Notes under the pieces: generated by a model
Told to the model about the DNA's origin: nothing
Databases searched by the model: none
The model's input: only the letters and a program-made list of their open reading frames with translations
Shown: positions 10,142-19,176 of the stretch, in pieces
Numbering within the stretch: position 1 is the stretch's first letter
How the letters are laid out: every line of letters starts with the position of its first letter
Translations under genes and position numbers: made by a program
From: Muriicola sp. Z0-33
GTDB lineage: Bacteria; Bacteroidota; Bacteroidia; Flavobacteriales; Flavobacteriaceae
Assembly (NCBI RefSeq): GCF_026126425.1
Contig: NZ_JAFMPW010000002.1
Coordinates: 593,239-657,238, forward strand
Direction: 5' to 3'
Length of the DNA: 64,000 nt

Positions 10142-10330
10142 ATGAAAGCAAATGATAATAAAATCGACAAAAAAACTATTATAGATTTTACCTTGCTTTT
10201 ACTTCTAATAGTAGCTGCTATTCTTTATGTTGAATATTCAACAGATTTACAGCATTTGATCAGCGATCTGAAATATAATTCAATGGCTGGGCTCAATGAA
10301 GGTATCGCCGTCCTTACTTCCAATAAGTAG
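10142..10330 (+). CDS. Small single-pass membrane protein of unknown function
   Basis: A 62-residue protein. A frame open from 10085 would use TTG; the ATG at 10142 gives the better start (MKANDNKIDKKT). A lysine-rich N-terminus precedes one strongly hydrophobic helix (about residues 15-31, FTLLLLLIVAAILYV), and the C-terminal tail is polar. It has no recognisable domain. It is monocistronic and converges on the esterase gene. It could also be chance coding, but the promoter-like sequence and the clean membrane topology favour a real gene. Confidence 0.5.
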   Translation: MKANDNKIDKKTIIDFTLLLLLIVAAILYVEYSTDLQHLISDLKYNSMAGLNEGIAVLTSNK

Positions 10331-10409
10331 CAACACATCTTTATAAATTATGGGATGGGTAAGTAGCTTACTTGCTGTCTTCAATTCACAATTTATACCT
10401 TCCCCTCTA

Positions 10410-12029
10410 TTAATTTCCGCTAACCAATTTAAACAACTCCTTGTCTAGTTGTGGCTTTACCATACTTGTATTATCAAAATGCATGGTAGCCGTATTATCG
10501 CTATTATAAGCCGGCCATTCTGGCAAGCCCACATGATTAGGATTTCCTGTTTTAGCAAAATTTATCCATGCCTGGCTCATCTTGTCTGCCAGTTCATGAG
10601 CCTGCTTTCCACCGCCCGTCATATGATTGGCAAGATCTATATTATCAAAAACGAAAGGCAATTCCATACAATGCAAGGCCTTGTATCTGCCATCAAAAAC
10701 AGGAGATTGCCAGGTAAACAAATACATATAAACCTCGGCCCCTCCTTCTAAGGAAGATTTTTGATTTGCCTGAACCACTGCACCAGGCCGGAACATCAGG
10801 TCTACATCTATCAGGTCTTTTGCCGCCGTATCATCAGGATACGCTTTCTTTACAGCCGCAATATAGGCATCGGCCTTATCTTTATACTGTTCTTTTATAT
10901 GTGCCATAATGGTTTCGTCAGAGGCACCGACAAAACGCAGATTGGGAAAAGGAGCAAATTCGTTCTTTACAGTGCCAATAAGCAGCGGTACATCTTTTGA
11001 AAGTTCAAGGGCTTCATCTGAAGCCATCTGATAGGGTAAATCTTCCCCATCAACACTTGGGCCCCAACCCAGACCAAAGCCCATAACAGGTTTTCCTGCG
11101 GCTTTCATTTTAGTCTCTATATTTTTAAGCGCTTTTGTACCGGCATCGGCCAGGGCACTAAAAGGAATATTTTGCAGGCTATCTACCTGGGTGGCATCCA
11201 GGCCTAAAATGGCCAGGGTTTCCGCCGCAATCGCAGCAGTATCCTCTTTCTCCAGAATACCTCCCCTAAAAGATCCACTTTGGTTAATGGCTTTATGAAA
11301 CAGCCCGTTTGCCCTGGGCATCGCCATAAGGGTATTTACTTTGGCCCCTCCTCCAGACTGGCCATATATGGTTACATTTCCGGGGTCGCCACCAAAATTA
11401 GTTATGTTGTCTTGCACCCACTGCAACGCCAGGACCATATCTAAAATACTGTTATTGGCAGAATGTTTGTACTTGTCTCCATAGGCTGCCAAATCCAGGA
11501 ACCCAAGAACATTAAGTCTGTGGTTGATAGAGACCACTACAACATCGCCTTTTTTACTTAGGTTTTCGCCGTCATAAGAAGGCAACTCATGGCTTGAACC
11601 TGCGGTAAACCCTCCACCGTGGATCCAGAATAATACCGGTCTTTTTTTGCCATCACTAATCCCGGGGGTCCAAACATTTATACTCAAACAATCCTCATTA
11701 GTATAGCCCCAGTCATGGTCAAATACAAACTCGGGCTCATCCATCACTGTGGTTGTAGGTGTAAGCAATGGTGCTACAGGACCATAGGTGGTAGAACTCC
11801 GGATCCCTTCCCAGGAATCCGGTGGTACAGCAGCCTCAAATCGCTTAGCCTGACCATAGGGTATGCCTTTATAGGTGTAGATATTATTGTGAATATACCC
11901 CCTCACTTTCCCATTCGCCGTGCTGGTAACGGCAATGTCTGCCCCGGTGATTATTTCGTCTTGTGCCTGAACATTAGCCGCTATTGATACAAATGTTATT
12001 ATCGCTATGAACTTGAAATATTCTTTCAT
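10410..12029 (-). CDS. Secreted carboxylesterase, type B family
   Basis: A 539-residue alpha/beta hydrolase with a cleavable signal peptide ending near VQAQ (residues 1-23). The oxyanion loop is WIHGGGF (about 135-141). The nucleophile elbow is GQSGG with Ser225. A late HCMELPFVF segment probably supplies the catalytic histidine, and the N-terminal EDCLSINVW element is the family's second signature. It should cleave ester bonds in the periplasm or outside the cell, plausibly acetyl or other decorations on polysaccharides. The sugar epimerase-like gene lies upstream on the same strand with a 26-base gap, so the two are probably co-transcribed with the Nudix regulator. Confidence 0.9.
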   Translation of the reverse strand: MKEYFKFIAIITFVSIAANVQAQDEIITGADIAVTSTANGKVRGYIHNNIYTYKGIPYGQAKRFEAAVPPDSWEGIRSSTTYGPVAPLLTPTTTVMDEPEFVFDHDWGYTNEDCLSINVWTPGISDGKKRPVLFWIHGGGFTAGSSHELPSYDGENLSKKGDVVVVSINHRLNVLGFLDLAAYGDKYKHSANNSILDMVLALQWVQDNITNFGGDPGNVTIYGQSGGGAKVNTLMAMPRANGLFHKAINQSGSFRGGILEKEDTAAIAAETLAILGLDATQVDSLQNIPFSALADAGTKALKNIETKMKAAGKPVMGFGLGWGPSVDGEDLPYQMASDEALELSKDVPLLIGTVKNEFAPFPNLRFVGASDETIMAHIKEQYKDKADAYIAAVKKAYPDDTAAKDLIDVDLMFRPGAVVQANQKSSLEGGAEVYMYLFTWQSPVFDGRYKALHCMELPFVFDNIDLANHMTGGGKQAHELADKMSQAWINFAKTGNPNHVGLPEWPAYNSDNTATMHFDNTSMVKPQLDKELFKLVSGN

Positions 12030-12055
12030 CTTTCTATTATTGAGGTCTGTAATTA

Positions 12056-12931
12056 TTAGTTAAATCCTATTTTCTTAATGCCTTTATGACTTACCTTGAT
12101 GGCCTCCAGAGGCTCCATAGTAAAGGTCCTGTCTTGCTCTACCATATAATACTTCATACCCGAAAGCTCTTTCTGTGCTAAAATTCGGCCGAAATCAATG
12201 GTCCCATTCCCTACCGGGGCAAATTTGCCTTCACTGTCCATGTCCTTGACATGCCACATTTTAAAACGGCCAGGGTACTTCTCAAAATAGGCCAAAGGAT
12301 CGGCCCCGGCCTTAGTCACCCAAAAGAGGTCCATCTGAAAATTCACAATTTCGGGATCTGTATTTTCCAATAAATAGTCTATGGTTACTACACCATCTTT
12401 ATCTTTTACAAACTCAAAATCATGATTGTGGTAGAGCAGTTGAAGTCCGGCCTTCTTAGCTTTTTTACCTAATGTTGTAAGTATCTCAGCTAAATTTTCA
12501 GCTCCACCGGTCATTCCCATCGTCCTGTTCTCCGCATTAAATTTAAAAAGCCCCATGGGCGGTACCGGGATCACAAAATACTTGAAACCGGCAGCTTTGA
12601 CGTTTGCCATCATTGCATCCGCATTTTCTAGTGTTACACTTCCCTGATGTGTACTTATAGGCGTTAATCCTATACCTTCTACATAGGCTTTAAATGCTTC
12701 GGGGGCCATATTATAAAACTTACCATCCTTATAGCCGGCAGCTTCCAGATTTTTATATCCGGCATCTGCAACCGCCTTCAGGGTGGTTTTGGCATCCTGC
12801 CCCATCGCATCGCGCACAGTATACAGCGCAAGGCCGCCAAATTTTTCCTGAGCATTGAGGGTATAAACACTAATAAGTATCATAGCAAAGAATGCCCTGC
12901 TGATCATTTTTTTAATTGTTGATTTTTTCAT
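12056..12931 (-). CDS. Exported sugar phosphate isomerase/epimerase-like TIM-barrel protein
   Basis: A 291-residue member of the AP-endonuclease-2/xylose isomerase-like TIM-barrel superfamily. The N-terminus has a signal-like hydrophobic segment ending in LNAQ, so it is predicted to be periplasmic. Metal-site elements of the fold are visible: LLYHNHDFEF, FQMDLFWV with an acidic residue, MWHVKDMD, and YYMVEQD near the C-terminus. The family includes epimerases and isomerases of free or modified sugars. Exported members are common in Bacteroidota carbohydrate clusters, often beside oxidoreductases. The gene lies 26 bases upstream of the esterase. The substrate is unknown. Confidence 0.8.
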   Translation of the reverse strand: MKKSTIKKMISRAFFAMILISVYTLNAQEKFGGLALYTVRDAMGQDAKTTLKAVADAGYKNLEAAGYKDGKFYNMAPEAFKAYVEGIGLTPISTHQGSVTLENADAMMANVKAAGFKYFVIPVPPMGLFKFNAENRTMGMTGGAENLAEILTTLGKKAKKAGLQLLYHNHDFEFVKDKDGVVTIDYLLENTDPEIVNFQMDLFWVTKAGADPLAYFEKYPGRFKMWHVKDMDSEGKFAPVGNGTIDFGRILAQKELSGMKYYMVEQDRTFTMEPLEAIKVSHKGIKKIGFN

Positions 12932-12943
12932 CTTAACTGTCTA

Positions 12944-13690
12944 TTAAAGTTGTTTAATGTTATCTGTATTACTTGATTTGAAGCTGTATAAATAGGGCGC
13001 CTTATGGGCTTTCCCCTGAAAAAGCTTTTCGTGCCTGTCTAAAATATTCATGCCCAAAAGGCGACGTTGAAAAGTGGTTCGGCGCAAATCCTCCCCGAGA
13101 ATAACTTCGTAAACCCGTTGCAACTGTTTCATGGTAAACTTGGACGGCAGTAAATTCATACCCACCAATTTCTTTTCGAGATTATTCCGCAACACCTCTA
13201 AGGCGGTTGCTACAATCTGCCGATGATCCATCATCAAAGGTGGAAGCTCATCAATGGCATACCAGTTTATGCTATCGGAAAGCGCATCCGGTATAGGCAC
13301 TACCTTTTCATAATTTATTAAAGCGTAATAGGCAATGGAAAGAAACCTGTCTAGCATCCATTCATGGTCTTTTATATCAAGTCCGTTCTTTTCCAGTATA
13401 CGTCTCATGGCCCTGGCATCCGATCTTTTTAATCCCCCAAAAGTGTGGAATTGTTCCAGATAAATATGGTCTAAACCAGTACGTTCCTTTAAACCCCTTT
13501 TAACCGCGTCATCCAAACTTTCATTGCGCCGTACAAAACCACCGGGCAAGGCAAATAAGCCGGTATTGTGGTATTCCAGAATTAGGATTTTGAGCTGTTC
13601 CCCGTTAAAACCAAAAATAACAGAGTCATATGAGAGGTTCTCTATAAACTCCTCACGATTAAGACCTTTGGATATTTTTTTCGGACTCAA
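12944..13690 (-). CDS. Nudix-domain transcriptional regulator (NrtR/AraR-like)
   Basis: A 248-residue protein with an N-terminal Nudix fold and a C-terminal winged helix (about residues 165-230, with the FTMKQLQRVYEVILGE helix and TTFQRRLLGM). The Nudix box reads GGFVRRNESLDDAVKRGLKE; against the G-x5-E-x7-R-E-U-x-E-E consensus, the first E is kept but the following catalytic acids are replaced (RG and ER). This suggests ligand binding without hydrolysis, as in NrtR and the arabinose regulator AraR of Bacteroidota. It is divergent from the sulfatase/GH117-like genes, with inverted repeats between, so it may control both arms. The effector is unknown. Confidence 0.82.
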   Translation of the reverse strand: MSPKKISKGLNREEFIENLSYDSVIFGFNGEQLKILILEYHNTGLFALPGGFVRRNESLDDAVKRGLKERTGLDHIYLEQFHTFGGLKRSDARAMRRILEKNGLDIKDHEWMLDRFLSIAYYALINYEKVVPIPDALSDSINWYAIDELPPLMMDHRQIVATALEVLRNNLEKKLVGMNLLPSKFTMKQLQRVYEVILGEDLRRTTFQRRLLGMNILDRHEKLFQGKAHKAPYLYSFKSSNTDNIKQL

Positions 13691-13783
13691 TTTGTATTTT
13701 TTTTCAAATAAAGAACAAAACGATAAGAAATCAAAGTATTATTGTAACAAAATGAGACAATAGGATAAATTCTCCAAATTATC

Positions 13784-13831
13784 AAGGTAATTAGTAGACT
13801 ATTTTGATTACCTTCATCACTTGAGTGTGAT
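13784..13831. promoter_or_regulatory. Candidate operators between the Nudix regulator and the sulfatase
   Basis: Two inverted repeats lie next to each other in the divergent spacer. AAGGTAAT (13784-13791) pairs with ATTACCTT (13807-13814). ATCAC (13816-13820) pairs with GTGAT (13827-13831) around TTGAGT. The second ends 23 bases before the sulfatase start. Their position beside a regulator gene suggests operator sites for that regulator; binding is inferred only. Confidence 0.4.
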
Positions 13832-13854
13832 AAGTTAATTACAATTTCCGACCA

Positions 13855-15534
13855 ATGAATTCATCCATAAAGTTATTATGCCTCGTTTTAATTGTTGTAT
13901 TGGCAGCCTGCAGTGACCAAGACCAGGAAGTAGCCAAAAGGCCTAACATTATATTTATCATGTCTGACGATCATGCCTACCAGGCCATCTCGGCTTATGA
14001 TGACAAACTCCTTCAGACTCCTAATATCGATAGGATTGCAAAAATGGGGATGCTCTTTACCAATGCCAGTGTAACCAATTCTATCTGTGCCCCTTCCCGG
14101 GCGACCATCCTGACCGGCAAACATTCTCATATCAATGGTAAGATTGATAACCATTTTCCGTTCGATACCACCAATATTACCTTCCCTCAAATACTAAAAA
14201 AATCTGGATATCAAACTGCCATGTTCGGGAAATTGCATTTCGGAAATAACCCCAAAGGGTTTGATCAGTTTAAAATATTGCCCGGACAAGGTGCTTATTA
14301 CAATCCCGACTTTATAACCAAGGATGAAGGGAGAGTTAATTTCAAGGGGTATGTAACGGATATCATTACTGATATGACCCTGGACTGGCTAAAAAATGAA
14401 CGCAAACCCGAAGATCCGTTTATGCTAATGTACCTGCACAAAGCACCGCACAGGTCATGGATTATGGCAGAGCGCCATATGGAAGAGTTCACCAACACCA
14501 CCTTCCCTGAACCCGAGACCTTGTTTGATGATTATAGCAGCAGACCTGCAGCCAGGGAGGCAGAAATGAGCATCCTTAATCACCTGAGCTGGGCAGGGGA
14601 TTCAAAAATTTCACCCGAAACAATGGATGAAATGAATTTACCAGAAATAGGCATCGATAAGCTCAGGTATAAATTTGGGATGGACCGCCTGGATAGTACC
14701 CAGCTTGCAAATTTCAACGCCTCTTATTCAAAAGTAAATGAGAAGCTCAAAGCAGCGTACCCTAACATGACCGAGGAAGACAAAATGAGATGGCGCTACC
14801 AGCGCTATATGCAAGATTACCTGGGTACCATTAAAGCGGTTGATGAAAACGTGGGCAGGCTGCTAGATTATCTGGAAGCCAATAATCTAATGGAAAATAC
14901 CATAATTGTATATACCTCAGATCAGGGCTTCTACCTGGGCGAACACGGCTGGTTTGATAAGCGATTTGTTTATGATGAATCTTTTAAAACCCCTTTACTG
15001 GTTGCCTGGCCCGGAAAAATAGAAGCCGGCTCAACCTCAGACGAAATGGTGCAAAACCTGGATTTTGCACAAACCTTCCTGGATGTTGCCGGGGTAGAAC
15101 AACCCGAAGACATGCAGGGCGAAAGCCTGGTTCCCATCCTTACCGGGCAAATGGAAAATTGGGAAAGGGAGGCTGTATATTATCATTACTATGAATATCC
15201 GGCAGAACACATGGTGAACCGGCATTATGCCATCGTCACCAAGGAGTTTAAACTAATTCATTATTATTTTGACCTGAACTATTGGGAACTGATAGACCGT
15301 CGTAAAGATCCCCGGGAACTCACCAATGTATATGACGACCCTGCCTATGCCGATGTAAAAGAAAAGTTGCATAAGGAACTGGAAGAAATTCGCAAGAAAT
15401 ATGGCGACAGTGATGAATTAAATCAACACTATATAGACATCTTCATGAAAGATGTGGAAGAGAACGGAATTTTTGGGGTAAATAAAGAAAAACTACAACA
15501 AATCATTGATAAGCGAAACAAGGCAATGCCCTAA
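13855..15534 (+). CDS. Sulfatase lipoprotein, family S1 (formylglycine-dependent)
   Basis: A 559-residue sulfate ester hydrolase. A signal peptide ends in a lipobox with Cys19 (VLAAC), so it is membrane-anchored. The metal-binding pair is SDDH (Asp38, Asp39). The sulfatase signature CAPSRATILTG carries Cys78, the residue converted to formylglycine. Later ligands lie in MFGKLHFG, YLHKAPHRSW and YTSDQGFYLGEHG. The length fits arylsulfatase/N-acetylglucosamine-6-sulfatase-like subfamilies, but the subfamily is uncertain. With the GH117-like gene 83 bases downstream on the same strand, removal of sulfate from algal galactan fragments is a reasonable inference. No anaerobic sulfatase-maturating enzyme lies nearby. 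Confidence 0.92.
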   Translation: MNSSIKLLCLVLIVVLAACSDQDQEVAKRPNIIFIMSDDHAYQAISAYDDKLLQTPNIDRIAKMGMLFTNASVTNSICAPSRATILTGKHSHINGKIDNHFPFDTTNITFPQILKKSGYQTAMFGKLHFGNNPKGFDQFKILPGQGAYYNPDFITKDEGRVNFKGYVTDIITDMTLDWLKNERKPEDPFMLMYLHKAPHRSWIMAERHMEEFTNTTFPEPETLFDDYSSRPAAREAEMSILNHLSWAGDSKISPETMDEMNLPEIGIDKLRYKFGMDRLDSTQLANFNASYSKVNEKLKAAYPNMTEEDKMRWRYQRYMQDYLGTIKAVDENVGRLLDYLEANNLMENTIIVYTSDQGFYLGEHGWFDKRFVYDESFKTPLLVAWPGKIEAGSTSDEMVQNLDFAQTFLDVAGVEQPEDMQGESLVPILTGQMENWEREAVYYHYYEYPAEHMVNRHYAIVTKEFKLIHYYFDLNYWELIDRRKDPRELTNVYDDPAYADVKEKLHKELEEIRKKYGDSDELNQHYIDIFMKDVEENGIFGVNKEKLQQIIDKRNKAMP

Positions 15535-15617
15535 AAGACAGCAATTTGGATAAATTTAAATTCTATTGCTCCTGGAGTTCAACCAAGGTGGGATTAATCT
15601 TAAAATAAACACTAAGA

Positions 15618-16844
15618 ATGAAAAATGTCCTCAGCATTATATATTTGATTTCTCTTATTTTGATCGTATGCTGTAATCCATCCCCTGATACTTCAAAAGA
15701 AAGTAACAATAATTCTTATAAAGAAAGGGTTGAGGAGATCTCAGAGGAACAAATAGATCATCTTGGCATCACTAATAAAAAATATCTAAGCGCAGCTTCA
15801 AAAAGGGCTTTAAAATGGCCAGCCATAGGCAATGAATGGTTTATTGAATTTAGTAAACCTGAACCACTTAAGGGCGATTTGGCTTATGAAAGTGGGGTTG
15901 TTCGCAGGGACCCCAGCGCAATGATCATGGAAAATGGCAAGTACTATGTCTGGTATTCAAAAAGTTTGGGCCCTACACAGGGTTTTGGCGGAGACATCGA
16001 CAATGATAAGGTTTTTCCCTGGGATCGATGTGATATTTGGTATGCCACTTCTGAAGACGGCATTAATTGGAAAGAAGAAGGGATCGCTGTTGCACGCGGT
16101 GAAGATGGTGAATATGACGACCGCTCTGTCTTCACGGTAGAGATCATGAAATTTGAGGATAAGTATTACCTGTGCTACCAGACGGTAAAGTCGCCTTATA
16201 CCGTTCGCGTTAAAAACCAGGTGGGCCTTGCCTGGGCAGATTCGCCGGACGGCCCCTGGATAAAAAGCAAAGAACCAATATTAAGTCCGGCAGATAACGG
16301 TGTTTGGAAGGGGGAAGAACAAAACAGATTTCTTGTTGAAAAGAAGGGTGATTTCGACAGTCATAAGGTCCATGACCCCTGTATCCTTCCTTACCGGGGC
16401 AAATTCTATCTTTACTATAAAGGAGAACAAATGGGCGAACAGATCACCTTTGGCGGGCGTCAGATAAGACATGGGGTTGCTATTGCAGATCATCCTGAAG
16501 GTCCTTATGTGAAATCTCCATACAACCCTATTAGTAATAGCGGTCATGAAATATGTGTCTGGCCTTATAATGGGGGAATTGCATCCCTGATAACAACAGA
16601 TGGGCCAGAAAAAAACACCATACAATGGGCTCCTGACGGTATTAATTTCGAAATTATGTCGTCTATAAAAGATGCCCCTCATGCCATTGGATTAAACAGG
16701 GCAGTGGATAATGAAATTGAACCAACATCCATTCTACGATTGGGACTGACACATGTTTATAACAATCCCGATGAACAGAGCATTATGCGATTTACCTCCA
16801 GGCGAAGAACGTCTCATACAGCAAAAGGGGAAGCTTCAGAATAG
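15618..16844 (+). CDS. GH117-like glycoside hydrolase (five-bladed beta-propeller) lipoprotein
   Basis: A 408-residue protein with a signal peptide and a lipobox-like Cys19. The fold and motifs match GH117, whose characterised members remove 3,6-anhydro-L-galactose from the non-reducing end of neoagaro-oligosaccharides. Visible elements are VVRRDPSAM with Asp98, [10 protein letters not shown] with Asp253 and [12 protein letters not shown] with His310. They correspond in order and spacing to the Asp, Asp and His described for marine GH117 enzymes. Propeller repeats ([16 protein letters not shown]) are visible. Co-location with a sulfatase points to red-algal galactan breakdown. Other linkage specificities exist in GH117, so the exact substrate is not settled. 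Confidence 0.86.
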   Translation: MKNVLSIIYLISLILIVCCNPSPDTSKESNNNSYKERVEEISEEQIDHLGITNKKYLSAASKRALKWPAIGNEWFIEFSKPEPLKGDLAYESGVVRRDPSAMIMENGKYYVWYSKSLGPTQGFGGDIDNDKVFPWDRCDIWYATSEDGINWKEEGIAVARGEDGEYDDRSVFTVEIMKFEDKYYLCYQTVKSPYTVRVKNQVGLAWADSPDGPWIKSKEPILSPADNGVWKGEEQNRFLVEKKGDFDSHKVHDPCILPYRGKFYLYYKGEQMGEQITFGGRQIRHGVAIADHPEGPYVKSPYNPISNSGHEICVWPYNGGIASLITTDGPEKNTIQWAPDGINFEIMSSIKDAPHAIGLNRAVDNEIEPTSILRLGLTHVYNNPDEQSIMRFTSRRRTSHTAKGEASE

Positions 16845-16866
16845 CGGAACCCTGGTTTAGAGATAT

Positions 16867-18324
16867 TTAGTGTGAAGTAGAAAACTCCTTCCTGAATTTG
16901 GAAAAGCCTGGCGCTATCCCATCTTTTTCAATATGTGCTAAAGCAGAAGCAATTGCCTCCTTTAATTGTGGAGTTTCTGTAAGATCTTCCCCCCAATACT
17001 CCCTATTTTGTAACACCTTATCTATTATAACTTTATAAGATTCAGATTCCCAAATGACACTTAAATTATTTACGATGGCCTTATTATCGTTTACAGGCAA
17101 CACTTCCCCTTCCCAACTCCCTTTATAAAAGCGAATGAGACATGCAAAAGCATATACCAAATGTATCGGGAGCCCTCTCCCCTCTTCTATGTATGTCAGA
17201 AGGCTTGGGAGTACCCTAACCTTAAATTTAGAAATGGAGTTCAGTGCAATGCTGGATAATTGATGAACAATAAAAGGGTTCTTAAAACGGTCGAAGACCG
17301 CTGCTGCAAAAACCAGAAGTTCTTCCTGTTCCATATCTAAAGTGGGTATTACTTCGTCAACCACCAGAGATCTGATAAATGCCCCTGTGAAGTTGTTATC
17401 CATGGTCTCTTTAACCGTTGTATTCCCATATAACAATGAAAAAGGAACCATTGCGGTATGTGCGCCATTAAGAATACGCACTTTCCTGGTTCGGAAAGGT
17501 TGCATATTATCCACAATTTTTACATCTAAATTGGCCTTGTGAAAAGGCAGCTTTTTCTTTAATTGATCATCACCCTCAATCACCCACAAAAAAAAAGATT
17601 CAGCACTCACAATGAGCTGGTCCTCATAATCTAACTGGCTGTTGTACTGTGCAATCTGGTCTTTCGGATAACCAGGTACAATCCTGTCTACCAAAGTATT
17701 ATGAAAACTGCAGGCTGCTTTAATCCATTCTTTAAAGTCCTCGGGCAGCTTCCATAATTTAATGTAATCAATGATAATTTGCCTTAGGGTATCTGCATTA
17801 TAGTTGATGAGTTCACAGGGGATAATGGTTAGTCCCTGCTCTCTGTCCCCATTAAAATGAGAATATCTTTTAAACAAAAAAGCCGTCAATTTCCCCGGAA
17901 ATGAGGTTGGCGGTGTCATCTCTAAAGTATCGGTGGCTACAAATGCTATCCCGGCTTCCGTGGTATTAGATACCACAAATTCCAGGTCCTCCTCTCTGGC
18001 CAGGGCCATAAAATTGTTGTAATCAGTATAAGGGTTTATAGCGGCCACAACATTGGTAATGAGTTCCTTTTCTTCAACTTCCCTCCCATTTTTGATTCCT
18101 TTGGTAAACAAGGTATACAGCCCGTCTTGCTCGTTCAGTTTAGCCACCATCCCCGTCTCAATTGGCTGCACCACCGCTATGCCGGCATTAAAATCTACTT
18201 CCTGATTTAATTTTTGAAATGCCTGTTCTACAAAAGCCCTTAAAAAATTACCCTCTCCAAATTGAATTACTTTTATGGGTAATGTTGTTTTAAGTCCTGT
18301 ATTTTCCCTATTTATTCTTTGCAT
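16867..18324 (-). CDS. uxaB: Tagaturonate reductase (altronate oxidoreductase)
   Basis: A 485-residue member of the mannitol dehydrogenase family (long-chain polyol dehydrogenases). The N-terminus has IQFGEGNFLRAFVEQ, the usual nucleotide-binding start, followed by DGLYTLFTKG. The C-terminal domain has the RKVRILNGAHTAMVPF motif that carries the catalytic region. The enzyme would reduce D-tagaturonate to D-altronate with NADH in galacturonate catabolism. No uxaA, uxaC or kdg genes are in the window. It converges on the GH117-like gene. The expanded family also contains mannonate and mannitol enzymes, but the length and motifs fit UxaB best. Confidence 0.88.
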   Translation of the reverse strand: MQRINRENTGLKTTLPIKVIQFGEGNFLRAFVEQAFQKLNQEVDFNAGIAVVQPIETGMVAKLNEQDGLYTLFTKGIKNGREVEEKELITNVVAAINPYTDYNNFMALAREEDLEFVVSNTTEAGIAFVATDTLEMTPPTSFPGKLTAFLFKRYSHFNGDREQGLTIIPCELINYNADTLRQIIIDYIKLWKLPEDFKEWIKAACSFHNTLVDRIVPGYPKDQIAQYNSQLDYEDQLIVSAESFFLWVIEGDDQLKKKLPFHKANLDVKIVDNMQPFRTRKVRILNGAHTAMVPFSLLYGNTTVKETMDNNFTGAFIRSLVVDEVIPTLDMEQEELLVFAAAVFDRFKNPFIVHQLSSIALNSISKFKVRVLPSLLTYIEEGRGLPIHLVYAFACLIRFYKGSWEGEVLPVNDNKAIVNNLSVIWESESYKVIIDKVLQNREYWGEDLTETPQLKEAIASALAHIEKDGIAPGFSKFRKEFSTSH

Positions 18325-18505
18325 AAAATTTTTTGAATTCAGCGTCGAAACTAAAATATGGACGCGACTGATGTGGTTTAGATAACTTAAGGTTTAAAGA
18401 TACTAATCTCGACTCAAATTTAATTTGGAAAATGGGTCTTAACAGCACACTAATTAAATGGGTAATATATCTTTCGATCATTATTTAATCATTGATAAAA
18501 TAACA

Positions 18506-18536
18506 TTGCTGCATACCGCCCCTCTTTGTATCTTAG
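18506..18536 (+). promoter_or_regulatory. Candidate -33/-7 promoter
   Basis: TTG (18506-18508) and TATCTTAG (18529-18536) are separated by 20 bases. This approximates the Bacteroidota TTG / TAnnTTTG arrangement. It ends 8 bases before the ATG of the DUF4202 gene, so the leader would be very short. Recognised by eye only. Confidence 0.3.
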
Positions 18537-18544
18537 TCTAAAAT

Positions 18545-19141
18545 ATGAGCATGGTGATCTCGGATAAACTTGGGCAGGCGTTTCGGCTTTTTGATCTGGC
18601 AAACAGTGCAGATCCGAATTCCGAGGACTACCAGGGCGAAAGCTACCCAAAGGAAGTCCTTTATGCCATGCGGATGACAGAAAAACTGAAAGCATTTGCA
18701 CCAAATGCTTCTGAATCCCTGCAATTGGCCGCCCGTTGCCAGCACATTTGCCGATGGGAAATCTCTAGAGATGCTTATGAAATGAACAGGACAGGCTACC
18801 TTAAATGGCGGCAAGCACTAAAAAAATTTCATGCCCAAAAGGCCAGCGAAATCCTAACGGAGGTGGGATATTCTGAGAACCTTATCAGGGAAGTCTGTAT
18901 TTTGCTCGAAAAAAAGCAAATGAAGAAAAACCCGGATAGCCAGACCTTAGAAGATGTCATTTGCCTTGTTTTTTTGCAATACTACTTTGATCCGTTTGCT
19001 CAAAAACACGAGGAAAATAAAACCATAGACATCTTACAAAAAACCTGGCGAAAAATGTCTGAACAAGGGCAGGAAGCAGCCCTGTCCCTGCCTCTTTCAC
19101 AAGAAGCAATACATCTCATTAAAAAAGCGGAATTAACCTGA
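18545..19141 (+). CDS. DUF4202 family protein
   Basis: A 198-residue soluble, mostly helical protein of the DUF4202 family. Conserved-looking elements are ANSADPN, YPKEVLYAMRMTEKL, LAARCQHICRWEI (with His and Cys) and the TGYLKWRQ/CLVFLQYYF region. The pattern of histidines and acids (DPNSED, RCQHICRW, FLQYYF) resembles an HD-type metal site, but that is inference. It has no signal peptide. It starts a same-strand group with siroheme synthase and DUF7009, a neighbourhood typical for this family in Bacteroidota, and so it may serve nitrite/sulfite reductase cofactor supply. Its biochemical function is not established. Confidence 0.85.
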   Translation: MSMVISDKLGQAFRLFDLANSADPNSEDYQGESYPKEVLYAMRMTEKLKAFAPNASESLQLAARCQHICRWEISRDAYEMNRTGYLKWRQALKKFHAQKASEILTEVGYSENLIREVCILLEKKQMKKNPDSQTLEDVICLVFLQYYFDPFAQKHEENKTIDILQKTWRKMSEQGQEAALSLPLSQEAIHLIKKAELT

Positions 19142-19176
19142 TGTGCCGGTTGATACTTTTCTAATAACTATTATAC

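Noticed and set aside
10331..10409. Cruciform-like repeats (TATAAATT/AATTTATA and GTAAG/CTTAC) between convergent genes
   Set aside because: Short, AT-rich and loosely placed; not convincing as a terminator.
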